A program made the position numbers and the translations under genes. The notes below the pieces were generated by a model. It was given only the letters and a program-made list of their open reading frames with translations, was not told where the DNA came from and did not search any database. From Ferrimonas pelagia (GTDB taxonomy: Bacteria; Pseudomonadota; Gammaproteobacteria; Enterobacterales; Shewanellaceae), in contig NZ_BAABJZ010000097.1 of assembly GCF_039543565.1 (NCBI RefSeq), positions 25,417 to 89,416 on the forward strand: a stretch of DNA of 64,000 nucleotides, in the 5' to 3' direction. Below, piece by piece: positions 51,074 to 61,801 of this stretch (positions within the stretch are counted from its first letter, which is position 1; each line of letters begins with the position of its first letter).

Positions 51074-52261
51074 ATGTTGCTGGCAAGAAAAGGATGGCTG
51101 GCTGGCCTGCTGAGCGCGGTAGTGCTGGCAGGTTGTGCATCCAGTGATGACGAAGCTGAGGTGATCTCGCCGCTGCCGGAGCTGCAAAACCCGCTTGAGG
51201 CCACGGTGCTTTGGCAGGAGCGCGTCGGCAAAGGGGTTGAGGACTACTGGTCCTCACTCTCGCCGGCACTCGCTTACGACAAGTTGTTTGTTGCCGAGCG
51301 CTTTGGTGTCGTTAAGGCGTTGTCGCCGGAAGACGGCTCCGAGTTGTGGATCACCAATCTGCGCCGTGAGTTTGCTGAGGGCGCCTTGCAAAAGAACGAC
51401 GGCGCTCGTCTATCCGGTGGCTTAGCCACTGGCTTTAACAAGGTGTTCGCTGGCAGCGAAAACGGCATGCTGTTCGCGTTGTCAGCGGATGATGGTGAGG
51501 TGGTTTGGCAGGCGCCAACCCGCGGTGAGGTCTTGGCCGATCCCGCCGTGATCGGGCGTATGGTGATCGTCAATACCGCGGCCGGTAAGGTGCAAGCCTT
51601 CGATGTCGATAGCGGCGAGTTTCAGTGGCAGATGGATCTGGTCATGCCACCGTTGTTGCTGCGTGGCAGCTCCGGCATTGCTCAATCACAAGGCGCAGCC
51701 CTGTTCGGGACGCCTGATGGTAAGGTCGGGGCTTTGTTCGCAGAGACCGGCGCCCCTATCTGGGAGGCGCGCCTAGCCGAAGCCACCGGTGCCAATGAGT
51801 TGGAGCGGGTGATCGACGTTGACGTTAAACCGCTGGTCCGGGGTGACAACCTCTACTCAGCGGCCTTTAATGGCAACCTGGCATCGATCGAGCTGCGCAG
51901 CGGTCGCGTGTTGTGGAGCCGTCAGTACTCCAGCTACACGCCGTTGGCCATTCAGGGTTTTGCGCTCTATATGACCGATTCCCGCGGCACCCTGTACTCC
52001 ATTGACCGTCGTAACGGTTTGGAAAACTGGGCGAACAGCGCGCTGTCTGGGCGGATGCTGACGGGACCTCAGGTGATCGGCGATCATTTGGTCGTTGGCG
52101 ACTTTGAAGGCTACCTGCATATCTTGGATCGCAGCACTGGGGAATTGTTGGGCTACACTCGGATCGATTCCAGTGGCTTGTACACACAACCCATGCGCGA
52201 CGGGGATACGTTATACCTGCAAAGCCGCTCGGGGCGGATTGCTGCGGTGACAATCCCTTAA
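51074..52261 (+). CDS. bamB: Outer-membrane protein assembly factor BamB
   Basis: A 395-residue lipoprotein with lipobox LAGC near residue 21. It forms an eight-bladed beta-propeller with PQQ-like repeats, such as LFVAERFGVVKALSPEDGSE and KVFAGSENGMLFALSADDGE. It joins BamA in the complex that inserts outer-membrane proteins. It lies 13 bases after yfgM and ends at a terminator. Confidence 0.96.
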   Translation: MLLARKGWLAGLLSAVVLAGCASSDDEAEVISPLPELQNPLEATVLWQERVGKGVEDYWSSLSPALAYDKLFVAERFGVVKALSPEDGSELWITNLRREFAEGALQKNDGARLSGGLATGFNKVFAGSENGMLFALSADDGEVVWQAPTRGEVLADPAVIGRMVIVNTAAGKVQAFDVDSGEFQWQMDLVMPPLLLRGSSGIAQSQGAALFGTPDGKVGALFAETGAPIWEARLAEATGANELERVIDVDVKPLVRGDNLYSAAFNGNLASIELRSGRVLWSRQYSSYTPLAIQGFALYMTDSRGTLYSIDRRNGLENWANSALSGRMLTGPQVIGDHLVVGDFEGYLHILDRSTGELLGYTRIDSSGLYTQPMRDGDTLYLQSRSGRIAAVTIP

Positions 52262-52278
52262 ACTCCCTGTACACTACG

Positions 52279-52308
52279 ACGCCCCCGAACAATCGGGGGC
52301 GTTTTTGT
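52279..52308 (+). terminator. Rho-independent terminator between bamB and der
   Basis: ACGCCCCCGA (52279-52288) pairs perfectly with TCGGGGGCGT (52293-52302) around the loop ACAA, then TTTT. It lies 18 bases after bamB and only 25 bases before der, so der needs read-through or a promoter within or after the hairpin. Confidence 0.9.
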
Positions 52309-52332
52309 TAGATTAATTGAGGTATCGATAGC

Positions 52333-53820
52333 ATGATCCCAGTGGTTGCCCTGGTCGGACGCCCAAATGTGGGGAAGTCCACCCTGTTTAACCGCCTAAC
52401 CGGCACCCGTGACGCTCTGGTGGCGGACTTCCCCGGTTTGACGCGCGATCGGAAGTACGGTCAGGCCAATTTGGCCGGGCACGACTTTATTGTTGTCGAT
52501 ACCGGTGGTATCGATGGCACCGAAGAGGGCATCGAAACCAAGATGGCAGAGCAGTCGCTGATGGCCATCGAAGAGGCCGATGTCGTGCTGTTTATGGTGG
52601 ATGCGCGCGCAGGCCTGACTGCGGCCGATGAGGCCATTGCGTCACACCTGCGTACGCGCCAAAAAACGACCTTGTTGGTTGCCAACAAGACCGATGGCAT
52701 CGATGCGGATGCGGCGGTCGGCGAGTTTTATAAGCTGGGTCATGGTGATATTCATCAGATCGCAGCGGCGCAGAACCGTGGCGTGACCAGCCTGATCCAC
52801 TACGCTTTGGCGCCGTTCGCTGAAGAGTTTGAGAAAGAGCACGGCGACGCGCCGGAAGAGATCGACGAGTGGGCAGAAGAAGCGGAAGCGGAACTGCCGA
52901 CGGAGGAGACCGCCGAAGAGGAAGCGGAGCGTCTGCGCAATCAGCCGATCAAGCTGGCCATTATTGGTCGCCCGAACGTGGGCAAGTCTACGCTGACCAA
53001 CCGTATTTTGGGTGAAGAGCGGGTGGTGGTGTATGACATGCCAGGCTCAACCCGCGACTCTATCTACATTCCGATGGAGCGGGATGAGCGAGAATACGTG
53101 TTGATCGACACCGCTGGCGTGCGTCGTCGTAAGAACATGATCGAGGCGGTCGAGAAGTTCTCGGTGATCAAATCGCTGCAAGCCATTGAAGACGCCAACG
53201 TGGTGCTGCTGGTCGTCGATGCTCGAACCGGGATCTCCGATCAGGATCTGTCGTTGCTGGGCTTTGCCCTTAACGCGGGCCGGGCCATCGTGTTGGCGGT
53301 CAACAAGTGGGACGGTCTGGATACCGAGGTGAAAGAGGAAGTGAAGCGTGAGCTGGATCGTCGCTTAGGCTTTGTTGATTTTGCCCGTTTGCACTTTATC
53401 TCCGCGTTGCACGGCACCGGTGTGGGTCACCTGTTCGAATCCGTTCAGGAAGCGTATGATTCGGCCACCAAGCGCTCCTCGACCGCGATGCTGACCCGCA
53501 TCATGCAGATGGCGCAGGACGACCACCAGCCGCCTATGGTGCGTGGTCGCCGGGTGAAGCTGAAGTACGCGCACGCTGGGGGTTACAATCCACCTATCGT
53601 GGTGGTGCACGGCAACCAGGTGCGGGATCTGCCGGATTCCTATAAGCGTTACCTGATGAACTACTATCGCCGAGCCTTGCAGGTGATGGGAACGCCGATC
53701 AAGGTGTTGTTCCAGGAAGGTGCCAACCCATTTGAAGGTAAGCGTGAGAAGCTGACTCCGTTGCAGCAGCGTAAACGTCGCCAGGTGCTAAACCACATTA
53801 AGAATCGTGGTGGCAAGTAA
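52333..53820 (+). CDS. der: Ribosome biogenesis GTPase Der (EngA)
   Basis: A 495-residue protein with two tandem GTPase domains, needed for 50S assembly. The first P-loop is GRPNVGKSTLFNRLTGTRDA near 8-27 and the second is GRPNVGKSTLTNRIL near 213-227. An acidic linker rich in Glu (about 165-205) lies between. The C-terminal KH-like domain ends RKRRQVLNHIKNRGGK. Confidence 0.98.
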   Translation: MIPVVALVGRPNVGKSTLFNRLTGTRDALVADFPGLTRDRKYGQANLAGHDFIVVDTGGIDGTEEGIETKMAEQSLMAIEEADVVLFMVDARAGLTAADEAIASHLRTRQKTTLLVANKTDGIDADAAVGEFYKLGHGDIHQIAAAQNRGVTSLIHYALAPFAEEFEKEHGDAPEEIDEWAEEAEAELPTEETAEEEAERLRNQPIKLAIIGRPNVGKSTLTNRILGEERVVVYDMPGSTRDSIYIPMERDEREYVLIDTAGVRRRKNMIEAVEKFSVIKSLQAIEDANVVLLVVDARTGISDQDLSLLGFALNAGRAIVLAVNKWDGLDTEVKEEVKRELDRRLGFVDFARLHFISALHGTGVGHLFESVQEAYDSATKRSSTAMLTRIMQMAQDDHQPPMVRGRRVKLKYAHAGGYNPPIVVVHGNQVRDLPDSYKRYLMNYYRRALQVMGTPIKVLFQEGANPFEGKREKLTPLQQRKRRQVLNHIKNRGGK

Positions 53821-53833
53821 CCGAACAGAGGAG

Positions 53834-53857
53834 GGAGCCGAAAGGCTCCTTTTTTTT
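53834..53857 (+). terminator. Rho-independent terminator after der
   Basis: GGAGCC (53834-53839) pairs with GGCTCC (53844-53849) around the GAAA tetraloop, then eight T bases. Confidence 0.9.
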
Positions 53858-54191
53858 GCTTAAAATCCAGGAGATACGAGTCGTCGCTGCTAGATATATC
53901 TGGAGGCCGCGTAAGAGATCGGCGTGTGTTGCCTGTCGGCTTTGACGCTTCTTTGTTCACTCAGTTGTGAACAGAGTGAGACTAAATGTGGGTGTTTTCT
54001 CGGCAAATTGCATAAACAGTCAGGCAGAGTGCGCAAAATAGCGCTGAATGTGGTTCTTTTTCGGTTTTTTACTTAGTCATGCCGTATCGATACGCCGTAA
54101 CTGGTTGTTTAATTAACATTTTCCTCCCTTTATCGGCAATAATTCCTAGGTACAATCCCCCTTCTGAGTTGTTTAACCGCAAGAGAAAGAG
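53858..54191. other. Intergenic region before the GGDEF gene
   Basis: No gene is seen. TGTTCAC (53954-53960) and GTGAACA (53967-53973) form a perfect 7-base dyad. TACAAT at 54151-54156 is a good -10 box 36 bases before the GGDEF start, but the -35 is weak. Confidence 0.4.
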
Positions 54192-55328
54192 ATGCTGTCC
54201 AGTTCCCCGGAGACAGTCCAACGCTGGCTTAACTACCTGCCGGAAAAAGCGATCCTCCATCGTGGTCGCCACGTACTAAATTGCAACGAAGCGGCCCAGC
54301 AAGCGCTGGCCGATCCTGCGATCCGGCAAGCTCTGTCTCGCTGTGTCGGTACCAAGCGAGAGTTGGTTGTTGGTCACGACAAGGTGCCGTGGTGCCTGTC
54401 GACCAGCGCCATGGCGCCAGATAACACTCAATTGACCTTGCTGTTTCCCGCTGCGCATCACGAGTTGCAGGATCTGGTGGGACGTTTACCCGTCGCGCTG
54501 GTGGTGCATCGTTGGTTTAAGCCGCTGTACACCAACCAAGCCTTTGCCGATCTGTTCCAATTTGAATCGACCGATGATGTGTTGGCGCTGCCGTCGCTGC
54601 GCGCCGTGATCGGCGAGGAGCACTGGCCGATGGCGCAGCAGAACTACCAAACCCTGATGGATGCCGGCAAGCTGGACACGATCCAAATTGAAGATCATCA
54701 GTCGGTAACGGGCGAGCGCCTGCAAGCCCAGCTGGTGGATTTTGTACTGAGCTGGGATGGTGAGCCCGCAGTGTGCACCCTAGTCAGTAATGTGTCGCGC
54801 CAGCAAGCGAAGATAGAGCGTTATAAGCGTTTGGCGCTGACAGACTCGCTGACGGGACTCGGCAATCGCCGTCGTTTCTTTGAGAGCAGTAGCACGTTTA
54901 TCCAGCGGGCCAGCTCGCAAGGAGAGACGCTGATGTTGCTGGTGCTGGATGTGGACCATTTTAAGGCGATCAATGATCGCTATGGCCACCCGGTTGGCGA
55001 TGGTGTGTTAAAGCATCTGGCGAATTGCTTGATCGACTGTGTCGACAGCGAAGCCCTGGTGGCGCGGATCGGTGGCGAGGAGTTCGCCTTGCTGATGCCG
55101 GCGCCGTCGATGAGTCTATTGCAGAATCGCGCGCAAGAGATCAAAGAACAGCTATGTGAACAGCCTTATATCAGCGATATGGGTGAGCGGATCGCGATCA
55201 AGGTGTCCATCGGTGCGACCCGTTGGAGCAGCGGCGATGACTCGCTGGAGCAGATGTATCAACGCGCCGATCAGGCGCTGTATCAGGCGAAGCAGTCGGG
55301 TCGCGATCGCGCCGTTTGTCAGCTGTGA
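54192..55328 (+). CDS. GGDEF diguanylate cyclase with a PAS-like N-terminus
   Basis: A 378-residue protein predicted to make cyclic di-GMP. Residues about 85-205 look like a PAS-type fold (LPVALVVHRWFKPLYTNQAF). The C-terminal half is a GGDEF domain: YKRLALTDSLTGLGNRRRFF near 212-231, LVLDVDHFKAINDRYGHPVG near 255-275, and the catalytic loop VARIGGEEFALLMP near 297. The allosteric RXXD inhibitory site five residues before GGEEF is missing (DSEA), so product inhibition is probably absent. There are no membrane helices. It sits alone between der and a flavin oxidoreductase. Confidence 0.9.
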   Translation: MLSSSPETVQRWLNYLPEKAILHRGRHVLNCNEAAQQALADPAIRQALSRCVGTKRELVVGHDKVPWCLSTSAMAPDNTQLTLLFPAAHHELQDLVGRLPVALVVHRWFKPLYTNQAFADLFQFESTDDVLALPSLRAVIGEEHWPMAQQNYQTLMDAGKLDTIQIEDHQSVTGERLQAQLVDFVLSWDGEPAVCTLVSNVSRQQAKIERYKRLALTDSLTGLGNRRRFFESSSTFIQRASSQGETLMLLVLDVDHFKAINDRYGHPVGDGVLKHLANCLIDCVDSEALVARIGGEEFALLMPAPSMSLLQNRAQEIKEQLCEQPYISDMGERIAIKVSIGATRWSSGDDSLEQMYQRADQALYQAKQSGRDRAVCQL

Positions 55329-55463
55329 TCGAGTCGGTGTCGGCGCCAGCTGATCGCTATCGCGTTCATCACGGCTAAACGAGCGGGGCTTGACTATTCT
55401 TGTCTCTCGGGGCAGCCCAGCATTGGCTGGGCTGCAAATGTGGTTGCGCTCCCCGGGGGGCCT

Positions 55464-56849
55464 ATGAATACGTTGGATCCAAACCTCATCTCTGAGTTTC
55501 GCTCGGTATTGGCCGGGCCGGTGTTCACGCCGGACAATGACGCTTACAACGCGGTTCGACAGTTATGGAATGCCACGGCGGACAAACACCCAGCCTTGAT
55601 CGTTCAATGCTGGGATCGCGGCGATGTGATCGCCGCACTCAAGTTTGCACGGCAACACCAATTGGAGATCGCCGTGCGAGGCGCGGGTCATAACATCGCG
55701 GGCAATGCCAGTTGCGATGGCGGGCTGATGATCGATCTGTCGAACATGCAGGGGATCGAGCTCGATCAGGCGGCCGAGCGAGTCTATGTCCAGCCCGGCG
55801 TGATCCTCGAGCAGTTGGACGCTGCGACCCAAGCCCACGGCTTGGCGGTCCCTATCGGGATCAACTCCACCACGGGGATCGCAGGGCTCACCCTCGGTGG
55901 CGGTTTTGGTTGGTTGACGCGGCAATACGGCATGACGGTGGACTCGCTGGTCGGGGTGGAGTTGATCACCGTCGACGGCGAGATCCTCTACGCCAACGAA
56001 GCGGAAAACGACGAGCTATTTTGGGCATTGCGGGGCGGTGGCGGCAATTTCGGTATCGTCACCCGGTTCGATTTCTCTCTGGTTTCGGTTGGGCCGGACG
56101 TCTTGGCGGGTTTGATGGTGTTTCCGCTGGCCCAGGCTGACGCAGTGCTGAAGCGCTATGCCGAGTGGATCCTGACCACCCCCTTAACCTTTAACGCTTG
56201 GGTGGTGTTGCGCGCGGCCCCGCCGCTGCCCTTCCTCGATGCGTCACTGCATGGCACGCCGGTTGCGGTGATCCCGATCTGCCACACCGGCGATCTCGCT
56301 TCCGGTGAAAAGCTGGTTGATACCCTGCGTAGCTTCGGTGAGCCTGTTGGTGAGCACATCGGAGTGATGCCGTTTGTGGACTGGCAACAGGCGTTCGATC
56401 CCATGCTCACTGCCGGTGCCCGCAATTATTGGAAAACCCATAACTTCACCCAGCTCAGCCCTGAGCTGTTGCAGTTGGCGGTGGACTTTGCCGATCAGCA
56501 GCCTGGGCCCGAGTGTGAGGTGTTCTTTGCCTGCATTGCCGGAGTCAGCAATGAGGTTGCGCCCGAGGCGATGGCGTGGCAGGCCAGGGACGCCAAGTTT
56601 GTGATGAATATCCATGCTCGCTGGCAGGATATCCATGATGACGGCAGCCATATCGACTGGGCCCGCGCCTTGTTTAATGCCGCTCAGCCGTATGCTTCAG
56701 CCGGTGCTTATGTGAACTTTATGACGGAGGAGGAGGGCGGTCGGATCGAGTCGGCCTATGCCGATAATTATCAGCGCTTGGTGGCGGTGAAGCAGGCGTA
56801 CGATCCCGACAATCTGCTCCACTTCAATCAGAACATCAAGCCGGATTAA
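55464..56849 (+). CDS. FAD-dependent oxidoreductase with BBE domain
   Basis: A 461-residue PCMH-type flavin oxidase or dehydrogenase. The FAD region shows IAVRGAGHNIAGNASCDGG near 73-91, in which the histidine is the usual covalent flavin attachment residue. INSTTGIAGLTLGGGFGWLT follows near 140-160; the second, cysteinyl attachment found in bicovalent members is not apparent. The C-terminal BBE segment ends YDPDNLLHFNQNIKPD. Substrates of such enzymes are often sugars or alcohols. The ATG at 55464 follows GGGGGGCCT. It has no signal peptide. Confidence 0.88.
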   Translation: MNTLDPNLISEFRSVLAGPVFTPDNDAYNAVRQLWNATADKHPALIVQCWDRGDVIAALKFARQHQLEIAVRGAGHNIAGNASCDGGLMIDLSNMQGIELDQAAERVYVQPGVILEQLDAATQAHGLAVPIGINSTTGIAGLTLGGGFGWLTRQYGMTVDSLVGVELITVDGEILYANEAENDELFWALRGGGGNFGIVTRFDFSLVSVGPDVLAGLMVFPLAQADAVLKRYAEWILTTPLTFNAWVVLRAAPPLPFLDASLHGTPVAVIPICHTGDLASGEKLVDTLRSFGEPVGEHIGVMPFVDWQQAFDPMLTAGARNYWKTHNFTQLSPELLQLAVDFADQQPGPECEVFFACIAGVSNEVAPEAMAWQARDAKFVMNIHARWQDIHDDGSHIDWARALFNAAQPYASAGAYVNFMTEEEGGRIESAYADNYQRLVAVKQAYDPDNLLHFNQNIKPD

Positions 56850-56890
56850 TTCGGCGGGGCGTGCGGCTGAACGTGCGCCATTGAACGCGA

Positions 56891-56922
56891 AAAGCCCGAA
56901 CGCCACAGTGTTCGGGCTTTTT
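56891..56922. terminator. Bidirectional terminator between the flavin oxidoreductase and xseA
   Basis: AAAGCCCGAAC (56891-56901) pairs perfectly with GTTCGGGCTTT (56910-56920) around an eight-base loop. T bases follow on the plus strand, and a shorter tract follows on the minus strand. It serves two convergent genes. Confidence 0.88.
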
Positions 56923-56969
56923 CTTCGTGCTGTGTCTTCGGTCTTGGTGGCCAAGGGAAAGGCGGCAGG

Positions 56970-58301
56970 TTACTCGCTCTTGCTCTGGACCGTCACATCC
57001 AGCGTGCCTTGATGCAATCTGGCCTGGAGCCGTTGGCCGGGCTGCACCTGTTGGGCGCTCTTCACTGCGGTGCCATCCTCGGTCTGTAGAATGCTGTAAC
57101 CGCGCGACAGCACGGCGAGTGGGCTGACCGCCTCCAGTGCTGCAGTCACGCCCTGCAGGCGCATCTGAGCCTGCGTTAGCTGGGTATCTTTGGCACGCTG
57201 TAGGCGGCGCTGTAGATCGGTCAGCGATTGGCGGTATTGCGGCAGGCGCAGGGCGGGATCTTGCCGCTCCAGTCGGTGAGTCAATTGCCGCTGGCGTTGC
57301 TCGGCGGCACTGAGCGTGCGGTGCAGCGCATTGTCCAGTCGTAGGCTTAACTCATCCAACTGCTGGCTGTGGGTGGCCAGTTGCGCTCTAGGGTGGCTGG
57401 CGTTAAGTCGGGCATTGAGCAGCGCCAGACGCCCGCGCTGGTGTTGCAGTTGCGCTTCGCAGGCCCGCTGTAGCCGCTGACGTTGCTGCATCAACTGCTG
57501 CTGGTGATGACTGCTGTCGCGGGAGAGCACCTCGGCCGCCGCCGACGGGGTCGGGGCGCGCAAGTCGGCGACATAATCTGAAATGGTGGTATCCACTTCG
57601 TGACCGACGGCACTGACGATGGGCAGGCGCGCCTCATAGATGGTGCGGGCCAGTCGCTCATCGTTAAAGCACCAGAGATCCTCCAGGGAGCCGCCGCCGC
57701 GGGTCAGCAGCAGGCAATCGACTTCGTCGCGCTCGTCGGCGGTTTCAATCATCTGGATCAAATTAGCGACCGCGTCTGCGCCCTGCACCAAGGAGGGGTA
57801 GATGATCACCTCCAGGGTGGGATCGCGCCGGCCCAGCACCGACAGGACATCGCGAACGGCGGCGCCGGAGGGAGAGGTGATCACCCCCAGTTTGCGGATG
57901 CTGTCGGGCAAAGGTTGTTTGGCCTCGGTGGAAAATAATCCTTCCGCTGCCAACTGCATCTTCAACGCCTCAAAGCGTTGCTGCAGCATGCCGTCGCCGG
58001 CCAGTTGCATCGACTCGACGATGATCTGAATATCGCCGCGGGGTTCGTACAGGGTCACGTTGGCGCGCACCAGCACCTGCATGCCGTGCTCTGGGCGGAA
58101 GGTCACGCGTGACGCACGGCCACGGAACATGGCACAGCGGATCTGGCTGCGCTCATCTTTGAGGGTAAAATAGAGATGACCCGAGGCGGGCGTTGCTAAG
58201 TTGCTGATCTCACCGGATAGCCAGATCCGGCCTAAATGTTGTTCAAGTTGGGCTTTGACCTGCCGGTTCAAGGCAGACACTGTAAAGATCTGTTGGCTCA
58301 A
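56970..58301 (-). CDS. xseA: Exodeoxyribonuclease VII large subunit
   Basis: The catalytic subunit of exonuclease VII, which degrades single-stranded DNA from both ends. The OB fold contains VKAQLEQHLGRIWLSGEISN and GHLYFTLKDERSQIRCAMFR. The catalytic domain contains ITSPSGAAVRDVLSVLGRRD near 142-160 and the LLTRGGGSLEDLWCFNDERL segment. A long coiled-coil tail follows. No ATG is close to the expected start. I prefer TTG at 58301 (giving MSQQIFTVSALNRQ, 443 residues) from family comparison; TTG at 58352 would add 17 residues. It is divergent from guaB, as in E. coli. Confidence 0.93.
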   Translation of the reverse strand: MSQQIFTVSALNRQVKAQLEQHLGRIWLSGEISNLATPASGHLYFTLKDERSQIRCAMFRGRASRVTFRPEHGMQVLVRANVTLYEPRGDIQIIVESMQLAGDGMLQQRFEALKMQLAAEGLFSTEAKQPLPDSIRKLGVITSPSGAAVRDVLSVLGRRDPTLEVIIYPSLVQGADAVANLIQMIETADERDEVDCLLLTRGGGSLEDLWCFNDERLARTIYEARLPIVSAVGHEVDTTISDYVADLRAPTPSAAAEVLSRDSSHHQQQLMQQRQRLQRACEAQLQHQRGRLALLNARLNASHPRAQLATHSQQLDELSLRLDNALHRTLSAAEQRQRQLTHRLERQDPALRLPQYRQSLTDLQRRLQRAKDTQLTQAQMRLQGVTAALEAVSPLAVLSRGYSILQTEDGTAVKSAQQVQPGQRLQARLHQGTLDVTVQSKSE

Positions 58302-58359
58302 AAGAGGGGATCCGCGGTAAAAAACGAGAGATTGATCCGCTATTAGTACCAAGTTCCGA

Positions 58360-58388
58360 TTGTCGGGGCAAGGTTCCCCCGCTATAAT
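58360..58388 (+). promoter_or_regulatory. Sigma-70 promoter for guaBA
   Basis: TTGTCG (58360-58365), a 17-base spacer and a perfect TATAAT (58383-58388) lie 51 bases before the guaB start, between guaB and the divergent xseA. Confidence 0.68.
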
Positions 58389-58439
58389 CCGTCCGCAATA
58401 TTTCTCACGCCAAAACCCTACTTTAGGTGGAATGTTGCC

Positions 58440-59903
58440 ATGCTAAGAATCAAGCAAGAAGCCCTGACGTTCGACGACGTACTGCTCGTCCCTGCCCACT
58501 CGACCGTTCTGCCTAATACCGCCGATCTCGGCACCCAGCTGACCAAAAAGATCCGCCTGAACATCCCTCTGCTGTCCGCTGCGATGGACACCGTCACCGA
58601 AGCGCGTCTGGCCATCGCCATGGCGCAGGAAGGTGGCATCGGTTTCATTCATAAAAACATGAGCATCGAGCAGCAAGCCGAAGAAGTTCGCAAGGTGAAA
58701 AAATACGAAGCCGGTGTGGTGCAAGATCCAGTAACGGTGAAGCCTAACGCGACCATGCGCACCCTGCGCGAGATGAAAGATCAGCACGGCTTTGCCGGTT
58801 TCCCAGTGGTGACCGACGAAAATGAGTTGATCGGGATCATCACCGGTCGTGATGTGCGCTTCGTGACCAACCCGGACGCCACCGTGACCGAGATGATGAC
58901 GCCGAAAGAGCGTCTGGTAACCATCGAAGAAGGCGCCCCGCTGACCGACGCACAGGCCCTGATGCACAAAAACCGCATAGAGAAAGTCCTGGTAGTGGAC
59001 GCCGAGCACAAGCTCAAAGGCATGATCACCGTAAAAGATTTTAAGAAAGCCGAGCAGAAGCCGAACGCCTGTAAAGATGAGCTGGGCCGTCTGCGCGTCG
59101 GTGCTGCGGTGGGCGCTGGCGGTGGCAACGAAGAGCGCGTTGCCGCTCTGGTTGCTGCCGGTGTGGATGTGGTGCTGATCGATTCCTCTCACGGCCACTC
59201 CGAAGGCGTACTGCAGCGCATCCGCGAAACCCGCGCGGCGTTCCCGGACGTACAGATCATCGGTGGTAACGTGGCCACGGCGGCCGGCGCCAAAGCGCTG
59301 ATCGAAGCCGGTGTCGACGCGGTGAAAGTGGGCATCGGCCCAGGCTCCATCTGTACCACTCGTATCGTGACCGGTGTTGGTGTGCCGCAGATCACCGCGG
59401 TTAACGAAGCCGCTTCCGTGGCCGACGAGTATGGCATTCCGGTGATCGCCGATGGTGGCATTCGCTTCTCCGGTGACATCGCCAAGTCGTTGGCAGCGGG
59501 CGCGTCCTGCATCATGGCCGGTGGCATGTTCGCCGGTACCGAAGAAGCCCCGGGTGAAACCGAGCTGTATCAAGGTCGTGCCTTTAAGTCCTACCGTGGT
59601 ATGGGCTCTTTGGCGGCGATGAGCAAAGGCTCCTCCGACCGTTACTTCCAATCCGACAACGCGGCGGACAAGATGGTACCGGAAGGCATCGAAGGGCGTA
59701 TTCCTTACAAAGGTCACCTCAAAGAGATCATCCACCAGCAGATGGGCGGCCTGCGCTCCTGCATGGGTCTGACCGGTTGTGCCACCATTGAGAAGTTGCG
59801 CACCGAAGCGGAATTTGTTCGTATCTCTGGCGCCGGCATCAAGGAAAGCCACGTCCACGACGTGACCATCACCAAAGAAGCGCCAAACTACCGCCTGGGC
59901 TAA
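58440..59903 (+). CDS. guaB: Inosine-5'-monophosphate dehydrogenase
   Basis: A 487-residue enzyme that oxidises IMP to XMP, the first committed step of guanine nucleotide synthesis. The start LRIKQEALTFDDVLLVPAHS is typical. A pair of CBS domains sits at about 95-205 (FPVVTDENELIGIITGRDVR and KVLVVDAEHKLKGMITVKDF). The catalytic cysteine loop is GIGPGSICTTRIVTGVGVPQ near 298-317. It lies 101 bases before guaA. Confidence 0.99.
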   Translation: MLRIKQEALTFDDVLLVPAHSTVLPNTADLGTQLTKKIRLNIPLLSAAMDTVTEARLAIAMAQEGGIGFIHKNMSIEQQAEEVRKVKKYEAGVVQDPVTVKPNATMRTLREMKDQHGFAGFPVVTDENELIGIITGRDVRFVTNPDATVTEMMTPKERLVTIEEGAPLTDAQALMHKNRIEKVLVVDAEHKLKGMITVKDFKKAEQKPNACKDELGRLRVGAAVGAGGGNEERVAALVAAGVDVVLIDSSHGHSEGVLQRIRETRAAFPDVQIIGGNVATAAGAKALIEAGVDAVKVGIGPGSICTTRIVTGVGVPQITAVNEAASVADEYGIPVIADGGIRFSGDIAKSLAAGASCIMAGGMFAGTEEAPGETELYQGRAFKSYRGMGSLAAMSKGSSDRYFQSDNAADKMVPEGIEGRIPYKGHLKEIIHQQMGGLRSCMGLTGCATIEKLRTEAEFVRISGAGIKESHVHDVTITKEAPNYRLG

Positions 59904-59920
59904 GACCAAACCCTACTAGG

Positions 59921-59943
59921 CAAGCTGCGCAATCCGCAGCTTG
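59921..59943 (+). repeat. Hairpin between guaB and guaA
   Basis: CAAGCTGCG (59921-59929) pairs perfectly with CGCAGCTTG (59935-59943) around a five-base loop, without a T tract. It may adjust guaA expression relative to guaB. Confidence 0.55.
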
Positions 59944-60004
59944 CCGATTTGATCCCCAGGCTCCGATCCTGAGGACTTACCCATTACAAAGAGAAACAAA
60001 GCTC

Positions 60005-61579
<1,575 letters not shown>

Positions 61580-61635
61580 GCTCTGACTCGGTGTCTGTCT
61601 GCTGACTCAGACGTGAGTCGATGACCGCAGCGCGA

Positions 61636-61672
61636 GAAAAAAGCCCGAAGGAGCTCTCCTTTGGGCTTTTTT
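61636..61672 (+). terminator. Rho-independent terminator after guaA
   Basis: AAGCCCGAAGGAG (61641-61653) pairs with CTCCTTTGGGCTT (61656-61668), with one G-T pair. The stem extends with the A run before it and the T run after it. It ends the guaBA operon. Confidence 0.88.
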
Positions 61673-61801
61673 GCATTTTGTAGACCAGTATTGGGTTTCA
61701 TGCTATCCGCACTGGCATTAGGCTCTGGCGTCATCTGACGCCGGCTCTGGGCGATAGTTGTGGCGGGGAAGGGGGGGTCAATCCGCTTTGCCCCTTTGGG
61801 T

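Noticed and set aside
58443..59909. A 488-codon open frame on the minus strand opposite guaB
   Set aside because: It is an artefact of the codon pattern of guaB. The product has very high His, Gly and Asp content and no recognisable domain, while guaB is unmistakable.
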